From Persicaria tinctoria (Eukaryota > Streptophyta > Magnoliopsida > Caryophyllales > Polygonaceae): a DNA stretch of 64,000 bases. How positions within the stretch are numbered: position 1 is the first letter of the stretch; each line of letters starts with the position of its first letter. The position numbers and the translations under genes are program-made. The stretch covers positions 48,681,702 through 48,745,701 of the forward strand of contig JBANSL010000004.1 of assembly GCA_037127255.1 (NCBI GenBank). Direction: 5' to 3'. The notes under the pieces are model-generated. The model was not told the DNA's origin and did no database searches. It saw only the letters and a program-made list of their open reading frames with translations. Below, in pieces: positions 51,150 to 64,000 of the stretch.

Positions 51150-53627
51150 TGTAAAGTCTCGGATTTTTAAATCCTAATTTTTCGGAAAAAGAGAATTAAT
51201 AATGGAATTTAATCGGTTTTAAAACTCGTTTAACGGATTCCGACCGGAATATAAAATTCGACGAACAATTTCCATTATTTTATCTCGAAAATTCAAAATA
51301 ATTATCGGATGGCGATATCCTTGTCGATTTTAAAAATCTAATTGATCGATAGAGCGAGAGTCAGAAAAACTAACATTTGAGAACTAATTGCGGGATTCAA
51401 AATTCGCGTATTTGGAATTTATTTCCGGGTATTGGTTAACCAAATTCATACTCAATCTTCACCCCTCCCATCACTCACCATACCCTTCAATTCACCCCCA
51501 TACCCCGTCATTCTTCATTCATCATCATCACCAACTCCCTCACCTCACCATACCTCCTTCAAATAACTCCTTTCATGTCTTTTTCATTCACCAACATCAC
51601 GGTTGTTCTTTGCCATAACCACCTTCACACCATTATCTTCTTTACTTCATCCCGAACTCCGACACCATTAGTTCACAGCGCCACCACTACCTTCCTCCAT
51701 CGTCGCCACCACCTCCATCATCACCACCGTCGCTCTCCATCGACCACCGTTGGCGCCAACAACAACACCTCCTCCTCACGAAGCCGACGTCCAACGAAGT
51801 CAGCGACCGGTCGAGAGCTCACAGCGCCACCACCGAAGCTCCTCCCTCCTCTATTTCGCGAAGCCTCGTTCCGGTAAGTCGTTCTCCTCTACCTCCGATC
51901 CAAATCACCCCCGAGCTCCTCCATCACACTCATCCATGTCCGGTGCAGGTTCGACGAGCCACCGACGAAGCCCAGATCTCCGATCGAGAGCTCCGAAGTC
52001 GCGAAAAATCCATCTCGATGAGCTCCGAATTTATACTCGTTTCGATTCGTTTTCTTAGTCCTTTTCGATGCTTAGGCTAGTTGGGAGTGAGCGTGGGCTG
52101 AGTGCGGGATGTTCGGGCGGGCTTGAGATCTCCGGCGACAGCTCCGGTGAGCTGGGATTGGTGATCGAGAGCGAGGAGCGAGCGCTGGTGAGTGAGGGAG
52201 CCGACGACGAGCAGCAACGAGAGCTAGCAGGGGCAGCGAACGCGTGCGAGAGGGGACCAGCGGGAGCAGGGACGGGCATCCAGCGTGAGTAGCGGCAAGC
52301 GCGAGCACGATAGGCAGACCGGCGGGAGCTGTCGGGCGAAGCCATGGCGGGATTCTTCTTTTAATTAGGAAGAAGATGAAGAAGCCGATGTGGCTATGTG
52401 GACCCCTTTTTCTAACATTATATATATTGTGTGATTTGTTAACCGGTTGGGATTTAAGCGGGTTCGGTTCGGTTCGGTACGGTTCGGGTTATCCGTTTAT
52501 TATTTAACTTATTAATGGTAATTAAAATATTTTATAATAGTAATTGAGGATTGAAAAGATAAATTATTATATTTTGGGAGAATTATAAGGGTTGATTTAT
52601 TAAATAAAAATGGTCGGGATTTTAGAGAATCTGGAAATAATTTATAAAAGTGTCAAATAAATGGTATTTAAAATATCATGTAATACTATTTGAGATTTAA
52701 AATATATTATTGGGACTTCAAGATTTATAAAGAATTTGGAAAAGAATTTCAAGGTTGGACAGTAATCTAACAAATGAATTTAAAAGGGGATTCGTCGAGT
52801 ATTTTCAAGGGTTGGGATACTTAACTATTTAAACTGCGATTTGAAACGGTTCTGAAACTAACTTGGGAATAAGACTTATTCGATGACTAACTAGCATTAT
52901 AATATGATTGTTTGACTAACGGTATGATATGCATGACTAATAGTATGGCTTGTGGTGAATTATTATATGAGATTAAAGGTTGGATGATTATGACGATCTA
53001 GTAGGATTTTATATCACACAAATTATGTCTTATGATTTTGATGAACCGTTGAGGTATATGCGGAAATAATGTATATGAACATGCGGAATTGGTTGAATGA
53101 TTTATGGAGAACGAGGTGGTCTTGAGGAGCGGATGATGCGATGAAATGACTTTCATAATATGTTACTTGTTCTATTGATTGAGGTGTGCTGGATTCCATT
53201 TTATAGTTGGATGTAGACTTTCATAGTTGGATGTAGACTTATGTATATTGATTGAGGAGCGGATGATGCGATGAAATGACTTTCATAGTTGGATGTAGAC
53301 TTATGTATATTCCATTTTATACTAGGTGATACTCTGTGATTGTGACTACTGTGTGCTGGATTCTTATATTGCCAATCTGCTAGCCAGGTAAGTACCTCCG
53401 GGGCTTACTCAGTAACCAGTACCTCCTGCCTGATGTGTCATATAGTATGTAGGTGTTTCATATGCATAAGAGCATGCCATGTCGTATCATGCTTAGGAAT
53501 TGCACTTACGAATGAGCATTCTTATTCTGTATGCGTTTGAATACAGAACGGTCGTTATATGTGAGTCCTAGAGTCCTTGCTAGGGTCATAGGGCATCCCA
53601 GTTTCATCGGATGTTGTCCTCCTTGAG

Positions 53628-53673
<46 letters not shown>

Positions 53674-54059
53674 AGATACGAGATGAGCATGAGATACGAG
53701 ATGAGCATGAGATGCGATATGATGATGAGATTTGATATGCTATAGTATCGAACTGGCCAGTCTCCACCCTATCTGTAAGGGGGGTGGTGGTAGAAGAGGG
53801 ATATACCACTTGGTATTCTTTGTTAAGGCCTTACTTAATATTTAGCACATATGAATTAGGAACATGATAGTGTGGTTAATATTCCAGTACTGCATGAAGG
53901 CATCCTTTATTCTAGGTATAGGCGTATTATATGTCCTCGGCGCAGTCAGAGGACCCGCGGGCGGACTCTTGGCCTGACTTGGTGGTATAGTTTCAGGTAC
54001 CCGATACACTGCTTGATTTTGTGCTGTTATGACGGGGTCTATTCATATGGCGGAGAGTG
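51150..54059 (+). repeat. 5' LTR (3'-truncated) of the 51-kb element
   Basis: It carries a strong splice-donor-like CCG/GTAAGTCG at about 51871 and a (TA)n run at 53627-53669. A roughly 95-bp segment with GGATGATGCGATGAAATGAC is duplicated at 53120-53320, only in this copy. Confidence 0.88.
53627..53669. repeat. (TA)n in LTR 1
   Basis: About 43 bp; the same site in LTR 2 has about 118 bp. Confidence 0.95.
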
Positions 54060-57000
54060 TCTTCTTACCACAAGAGTCTGAACACGAGTTCTACCCTCAT
54101 CTCTCGGAAACGGCGGGAATGTCCTTGTGTCCTACCCAGCAAGTCATAATAGTGTCCCACGGGGAAACGGGGTGGTGAGTCGGTGATTGTCCTTAGAGAA
54201 TTTTGTCAAGCTATAATGATAGCCTCTTTTTTATTTAATGACATGCTATATTGGTATAACTCAGCATGCCTTTCCCAGTACATTGCATGGTTGCACTTAT
54301 GAGTTGATGTATGTGTTGTATGTATTGAATTCCCATCATTATTGTCTCCCTATGAACTATGTTCATGATAGTGTGTTCAACTCTCGTTGCATGTTTAAAA
54401 CGTGAATTGGATGACTTAGCATGCCAGATGAACCTCATTGGACCTCATGACTGTGTACATGTTTAATAAGTATTGCTAGTATCATGTAGGATATATACCT
54501 CCCAGTTATAATCCCTCATATAATTTTGTGACGTCTTAGTCTTACTATGCGAATATGGATGTATGTGATGAGATAGTTGCTATACCAGCCCTGCATGAAC
54601 TGACCATACCCTTAGCATGATTTTTAGGGTGCATCTTAGCATGCTTTCCTCAATATCGCAATATTATGACTTGCTTATGTGTGTATCTAAATTGAGTGAT
54701 AAGTCGTGCATATGATATCCTGTGATGTTTGCTAGGTCTTGCATAACTTATGCCATATACGTCCCATGTCAGTCTGTGCATGCATGTTCTTAGTTTGTCA
54801 AGCATGATTGGTGAATGAAATGATAGGTTGCTAGCTTGTTCTGCGCACACATAAAGATGATTATATGAACATGTTATGACTGCATAAATCGATATCCCTT
54901 GAGATAGGTGCATACTAGTGTGAAATAATGTGATGATATCTCTTGATTTTTATGTGCTTGCGTGCCACAATTATAAGGGCATCGTTGTATCTCTCGGGTT
55001 AGGATCTTCTCCTTGGTCTCGTCTTCCCTAGTCCTGGTCCATGTCTGAACTATTAAGGAAGTTGTGTCGTCCGCCCTTGTCTCTCCCCTATCTCCGTAAC
55101 TTCTAACCCTTGCAATCCTTCGATGAGCGCCGACATGCAAGAAAGGACCGACGACCAAGTGGCACCATAGGAGCGCAACGGAAGTGTGATGGGTCCATGA
55201 CCCATAGACCACATGAATGACATCGCCAAAAGTATACAAAGGACGAACACATTTGAAAGATGGTAGCCGCGTACGTGATTCTCTTAGATGACTCAAGGAA
55301 GGACATTCTTAATTCAAATCGTGGATTCTTCTATACTAATCGGAATTGATGTTTTGTGATAGGCCTAGAACTGACATAATTTAATGTGTGATGACGGATG
55401 CTCTGAACTGGTGGCAACTGATTGTCTAACTAACTTGTTTCTATGATGGTGTGCCTCGATGCTTGATGTACTGATTTCCTGGTAAATAGATTATGGGTTA
55501 TATATATGGTAGTGATTTCTTCTTGAGCTTGAGTCGTGGGATTCTTCGGTGAGACGGGTCGAAAAGTGGCAGGTGGATTGAGGTCTTCGGATTGGGTCTT
55601 TGTTTGTGTGAGATGGGGGTGCAAGAATGATGTGTTAGTTTGAGTAGAGCCGAGTGAGTTGGGATGTGTTGAAGATAGTGGTCTGTGAGTACAGATGAGC
55701 TTCCAAGTAGGTCTTAGGTGGGGAGTGGGGCTAGTATGCCGAGATTTTGAGGGGGGGTGTCCTAGTGAGAAGTGGTAGTCTAGGCAGGTAGTGTGTGCGA
55801 GTAGTATAAGAGAGTAGTTGACTGAGGTCTGGACTATTTTCATTAGGGTGATCTTGAGATTAGGTGTGGGTAGAGGTAGTTAGGATAGTTCTAGAGGTGG
55901 ATGGGCGAGCTAGGTGTTGATCGGGGAATTCTTGAGGGGATGTGTTGTGAGACGGATTGGTGAGCTAAGGAAGGTGTCTAAATAGTCTATGAGCGGATCG
56001 TGGGCGGTGTCAAGGATGATCGATTAAGGAATGTCTGAGGAATTGTAGAAATTGGGACTAGGTGATGTGTGCTGAGAGTGGGGGCGATTTCGGTAAGGGA
56101 TGAAGTTGAGGAATTTCCTAGGAAAAGTAGTATGAGGTTGCTTGGGAAATTATCGATCGGGAATATTAGGTTGTTCATATCAGGGTTGTTCGTGTGATGA
56201 GTATTTGGGGTTGTTTAGATAGGATTGGTAACGCTTGGGGAATTTATGAGTGGAGGTTATTGTGGCTATTGAAGTATTTGAGAATATGAGATGAGTCTTC
56301 GAGGAAAGGCTGGTAACTATGCAATGATGTAGTTGAGATTCCTAGTAAGACTGTGGGCTTAAGGTTGAGATAGAGAGATTATGCGCATGGATTTGGGAAC
56401 TAGGCAAAGGAGAAGTTATTGAGGACGCTAGAGAGGTTTTTAAAGGTTGGTGAAGTTGCGGTGCTTAGAAACTTCGAACGAGGATGTCATAGGAATTTGG
56501 TGAAAATGATGATCGGTAAATAAGGTTTTAAGTGGTAGAGATTTCGAAGTTGAGGAAGCGATCTGAGGCAATTTGGGGAAACATGCCGAGTTGAGGGAAC
56601 TAGTCTAGGTAGAGTATGCCGGGAAGAGGATCTAGCGTGGGTCGACTTGATGGTCATGGTGATTCGTGGTTGGGAGTACCACTAGTTGGGTTCTGCATTA
56701 GAATTGGTCGGTAGTGTCATGTGTGAGATGACAAGTATGAGTTGGGTTGTTAGAGGTGGATGGTTAGTGAGGGCGATTAGAGGTGTGGGGAGTATGATCA
56801 GGTTAACAAGGTGATTCGAGATGTCTCTTTGGGGGATGATGTTCAGGCGGAGTCTTGAGAGCCTAGGAAAAGTAAGCGAGATTGTTAAGAAGGCAAGAAC
56901 GTGTTATATATGGAGTCTTGGTAGTAGATTGAGTTGTTCAGCTAGTCGAAATGAGGGAATTTTGTGATTTGGGAACCCCGAAAGATAGTTTTAAATAGTC

Positions 57001-58242
57001 GAGTGGAAGGTACGACTTGAGATCGGGATGTCGAAGTGGATTGGCCCTTAGATGGCTTGATGGCATAGGAGTTGGGATACCTTGTATTTGGTTTGGGTAT
57101 TCGACCTTGATTGCGAATAGTTATGAGGCTAGAAAGGTTGTATGTGAGCAGGATACAATGGTGCCTAGAACTGGTAGTGGATTTAGTTGGTAGACCTCGG
57201 TGAAGTTGATCTTAGTGCAAGGGATGATGAGTACTGGTCGTGTCTCTTCATGATTGGTAGTGTAAGGCAGATTCTCCTGAGGTAGTGATCTAGTGTATAC
57301 TTTACTTGGGGCCGAATGTTGTGCGAATTCTATGTTATAGACGATGTTGATTCTCTGATGTGTTGCCATTGACAATAGGGAACTGTTAGTACTAACATAG
57401 TTATCCCTGAACTCGATGGAATGCTACTGTACGGAAGCAGTTGTTTGCCTCTAATACGATGACGCTTGGTAGTTAGAATGAGTATGATGTACTTATATGA
57501 TTGATATAACGTGCTTATATGATTGATATGGTGTGTAACTTCCGTGAGATGATGTGATAAATTCTACCATATATGATACGATGCTAGATATGCTATGCTA
57601 TGTGGCTATTCTTGAGGTGATTATGTCATTCTATAAAACGTGAGCTATGATTGCTATTATATATACGATCCGTGATGATGGAAATGATAGAAATTGAACT
57701 ATTGAACATTGATTATGACTTGAACCTATGAAGGAAATATGGGATTAGCCCTTAGAGGTGGATGATTCCACCTCTTGAGATTTGAAAATTGCTTGATTAA
57801 CGTCGGGTGAGGGAATTTTGAATGGTGTTTAAAAAACAGGACTGAGTTGGATTTAGAGAATCGAACGCGATTAATAACTTCAATGATTTTGAGACCAAAC
57901 ATTTTCAAACTAAGAACTCTCTTGAAATTTTCTAACCGAGCTTGCATTATGACGCCCCACGAATTGGATACATGCATTTTATAGGGGCCCTTATAGACTG
58001 CCTACTAAGACCTAGTGGAGATGTTGTAATGTTTTTCGAGTTATGATATAGCCGAGAAGTCGAAGTAAGGATGTGGTAGGGGCCCATATTACATTCTTGC
58101 TACGATCTATTGGAGATATTATGATTATGACAACGGTACTGTGAGGATCTCATAGGGGCACTTATGAGGTGCTTACGGGATCAATGACATGATCCTTGAA
58201 CTCACCAATTCTAAACTTCATCCCCTGTTTTAAGATGATTTT
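54060..58242 (+). other. non-coding interior of the 51-kb element
   Basis: No open frame of note on the plus strand. From about 55500 to 57100 the plus strand is rich in G and poor in C (for example 27 G and 3 C in 55861-55920; 21 G and 3 C in 56221-56280). Minus-strand frames of 63-137 codons reflect this skew. Possibly a decayed gag-pol or a LARD-type interior. Confidence 0.6.
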
Positions 58243-58279
58243 AGTCTCGGGGACGAGACTTGTTTTTAGAGGTGGATGA
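58243..58279 (+). promoter_or_regulatory. polypurine tract with GGGA-loop hairpin
   Basis: AGTCTCGGGGACGAGACT (7-bp stem, GGGA loop, 58243-58260), then TGTTTTTAGAGGTGGATGA up to the LTR. The layout matches the AGGA hairpins of the tRNA-Asp group. Confidence 0.7.
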
Positions 58280-61396
<3,117 letters not shown>

Positions 61397-63145
61397 GTCA
61401 GGATCGATCCACGAGGAAGCGTGTAAGCGCCCGCCTTTTCGGTTCAGAAACTCAGCGAATTCGACCAGAAGAGTCCTCGACTTCGAGTAAAGTACTCGAC
61501 TTTGACCACCATGTCGACTTAAACAGAAAGCAAAACCAAGCAGAAACGAAAACCAAAGCAAAGTGCTCGACCTCGACCAGGCTTCCTCGACGTCGACCAA
61601 CAGTCTTCGACGTCAACGAAGTTTAGTCGGTTTCGAGTAAAAACAGAAACTAAAGATCGAAACTTTAAATTGCATAAAACGAAAGCAAACACGAATTTTT
61701 TTTAAATAGAATCAATAAACTAACATAATTCCAAGATCAGGGTATCAACACCACAAAGATAACCATGTAAAATAACACATAAATGCATAAAAGATCATGC
61801 TTTTTATCAAATAACCTTCGTTATTAACAAATAGGAATATAGAGGCTTTCGCATAAAACCTAATTGTTACTAACCCTTTTTCACATAATTAATCCAAGTT
61901 GTATTAAGATCACTTTCGCTTCAATAACACAAACAAGGATCACCTTCAACTTTCCTAAAAGAATCATGCTCATAGGGATAGAAGACGAATTTCCATCAAA
62001 AGATTGTACCTTTACCGCATCACCTTACATGGCTACCGTCGGGCTCACCCCGATCCTAGAAGTTGGGTGACTACTCGCTCTTCATCATCAAGAAATACAT
62101 CAATAATAAAAGGGAACTAAATTGCATTAATAAAATAAAACAAGACTTACAATCGAATAAAGCCAACTCCGCTATCGCTTCACAAACTCCACTCGGCTCC
62201 AAGACTCTCTCTCTACTCCTACTTGACTTTCTCTCTCTATGTGGCTTACAGCTTGGATTGATTGAATTAATAAAATCCAACCCCTAATGCCTTATTTATA
62301 GTGTTCCATGTAGCTATTCTAGGAAGGAACAACTATATTTAAATCTATCTAATAACAAAAGATAAAATTTGGAAATAAAATAATTAAATCTAAAAGAAAA
62401 TAGGACTAATGTGGATAGATCTTCCTTTCTCTTGATAGAACTTGATGTGACTTGATAGAATATCTCGAATCTTGGCTTGCAAGTAACTCTATCTTCTCAG
62501 CAAACTCGATCTCGGACTCAGACTCAACTGGAATGTCCTCGACGTCGACCAAGTTTCCTCGACGTCGAGTAGAATTTTCCCCTCCGGGGTTGCACTCGAG
62601 CTCGAGCATCATCTGGGCTCGTCGACTTGTCCTCGATATCGACCAAATTTGGTCGACGCCGAGGAATACTGTGTTGCTCGAGTTACTCTGCTTGACTCTG
62701 TCTAACTTTGTGGCTCCTGGTGTACTCGATCTCGATCATGTTTGGTCGACGTCGAGTAGAACTGGTTCGCTTTCAGCATTCTGCTATGTTCTTGAAATAC
62801 ATTCTCCCGAGTCCTCGTTTGTCGGATTGACGCATATGAGCATGCGTTGGAAAACTCTTTTAGAGGGCTACAACGTTCATGAAGACATCAAAGCCTAATT
62901 CAGAACGATGAGTGGCAAAAAGTGGTGTTTTCTCCAGCTGCACCGTCCTTAGCTTTTTCATGACTTTCCTTTAAGTTCCAAAGTGCGTCCGATTTCTGCG
63001 AAATATAACTAAAACTAGTGTAGACTCCATAATTGGAAAATAAACATATACTACACATATTTTGTATTATTTTAACCCAAGTGCATGAAATGCATGCATA
63101 AATCAATATAAAAGTAAGTGTAAAACATGAATTAGGCTCACAATA
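61397..63145 (-). repeat. 3' LTR of a minus-strand relative of the 23-kb element (left end truncated or diverged)
   Basis: Similarity to the 23-kb LTR starts at GTCAGGATCGATCCACGA and ends at CTCACAATA, the complement of TATTGTGAG (TG changed to TA). It has its own TCGA-type palindromes (61478-61640, 62535-62760, for example TCGACGTCGA) and a TATA box at 62292-62301 (minus strand). Clearly diverged, hence older than the 23-kb element. Confidence 0.82.
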
Positions 63146-64000
63146 AACACTCCATACTTAAGCTTGCTTGTTCTCAAGCAATACTTTTAATTGTCATTCA
63201 GGGGAAGAATTCAAACTCTCAACATATTAGATTCATTCTTATATAACCCTGCAATCAATTACCATCCTCGAAAATGTACTTTTGTCACATATTCATGCAT
63301 GTGCAATTTTAAAAAGCAACATCTACTCACAAAAGGAGGGTTATGCATAAACAATCCATAAGTGACAAAGCATTAATAATCAAGAGGACATTAATTTAAG
63401 CTCAACAAGGACTAGATTGGTAAAAGGCTAAATGTGGGATATTCTTGGCCATGTGGTGCTAATAATCCGGGGAAGTGGAGTATTTCCAAACTTTCATACC
63501 ACATTCTTTCTTCATAAGAATCATCACCTTTCGCTCATTCTCTCGTTGCTTTTTTCAATATTATGCTTTTACCTCTCTAACCTCAGCACAACCTTCTCGC
63601 GAATCGCAAACATGGGTGTCATGAATGGCCCCGAATACATAGTGCTTCGGACTCCTCACATTGTGTCCCATCTCGCCAAACTATTATCTCAGCGAGCAAG
63701 GTTGATCTACCGTTATCTCTTAAGGTGACCAGATTTTCTTTCACTCATTAAATTTTCCATATATATTTTCAATTTCCTGCCAAACTCCAATTATGATAAT
63801 AACAACACAAACACCATATAATATATCCATAATGTAACATCATTCTCAACATAATCCCCAGATAGGAAATAAAGTAAAGAATGACAATATTTAGAACATG
63901 TGGAGCAATAATTGAAATAAGGCATAAATATGGCTTTTGTCATGCATAAGCATAGGTAATGCTAGAAATATAACAATGAGCATTATATGGAAATATAAAG
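63146..64000 (-). mobile_element. interior start of the 61-kb element, cut by the window
   Basis: It begins with a terminal polypurine tract and hairpin TTGCTTGAGAACAAGCAA (63164-63181; loop AGAA, purine tract interrupted as GGAG). The rest matches the non-coding 3' regions of the 23-kb and 42-kb elements. Coding part and 5' LTR lie beyond 64000. Confidence 0.85.

Noticed and set aside
51388..52345. His/Pro/Ser-rich frames in the 51-kb LTR and their copies at 58518-59475
   Set aside because: LTR sequence, CT-rich, with frames on both strands and no family.
55430..55843. 137-codon minus-strand frame in the 51-kb element interior
   Set aside because: It follows from the lack of C on the plus strand (few stops on the opposite strand); no recognisable domain.

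Overview
This is plant nuclear DNA, almost certainly from a eudicot. The evidence is a decayed UDP-glycosyltransferase, an intron-bearing EXO70A-like pseudogene, Ty3/gypsy elements primed by plant tRNA-Asp, plant LINEs with a zf-RVT plus RNase H tail, and plant-type Stowaway, hAT and Mutator elements. I see no intact host protein-coding gene. The window is a nest of transposons over fragments of older genic sequence. The species cannot be named from this sequence.

Layout. (1) 1-3.36 kb: LINE tail, UGT pseudogene, and a 23-bp minisatellite with an inverted middle block. (2) 3.36-17.0 kb: three related terminal-inverted-repeat elements (E1-E3), each set in TA/TG microsatellite. E2 contains a young 5'-truncated LINE with an 18-bp target duplication. 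The microsatellite between E2 and E3 contains a minus-strand gag-only LTR retrotransposon (9007-14522, TSD ATATA). (3) 17.5-20.2 kb: Stowaway MITE, Mutator element with 9-bp TSD, hAT element with 8-bp TSD. (4) 20.2-34 kb: genic-looking fragments broken by a 9.3-kb minus-strand Athila/Tat-like element (23398-32676, TSD AGTTT). It encodes Gag and protease but has no reverse transcriptase. (5) 34-42 kb: TTGAC-rich cluster, GC-rich segment, a large 22-bp minisatellite holding a tRNA-like sequence, and the EXO70A pseudogene. (6) 42.2-48.6 kb: plus-strand non-autonomous LTR element with one unrecognised ORF. (7) 51.15-61.4 kb: LTR element with about 3-kb LTRs and a non-coding, strongly G-over-C interior. 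(8) 61.4-64 kb: 3' LTR and start of the interior of another minus-strand element of the 23-kb/42-kb group, cut by the window edge.

Common theme. The LTR elements at 9, 23, 42 and 61 kb form one group. In the three complete ones a 17-nt tRNA-Asp primer-binding site can be seen, with a small post-stop hairpin and two polypurine-like tracts. Each tract follows a hairpin whose loop is AGGA while the stem changes by compensation. A similar hairpin (loop GGGA) precedes the 3' LTR of the unrelated-looking 51-kb element, also about 19 nt from the LTR. Three of these families also carry many copies of a CpG-rich motif, TCGA-NN-TCGA, upstream of the LTR TATA box and, in the 23-kb element, inside the coding region. 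I consider these two signals the most interesting in the window.

All coordinates and similarities were read by eye. No alignment, folding or database search was run.
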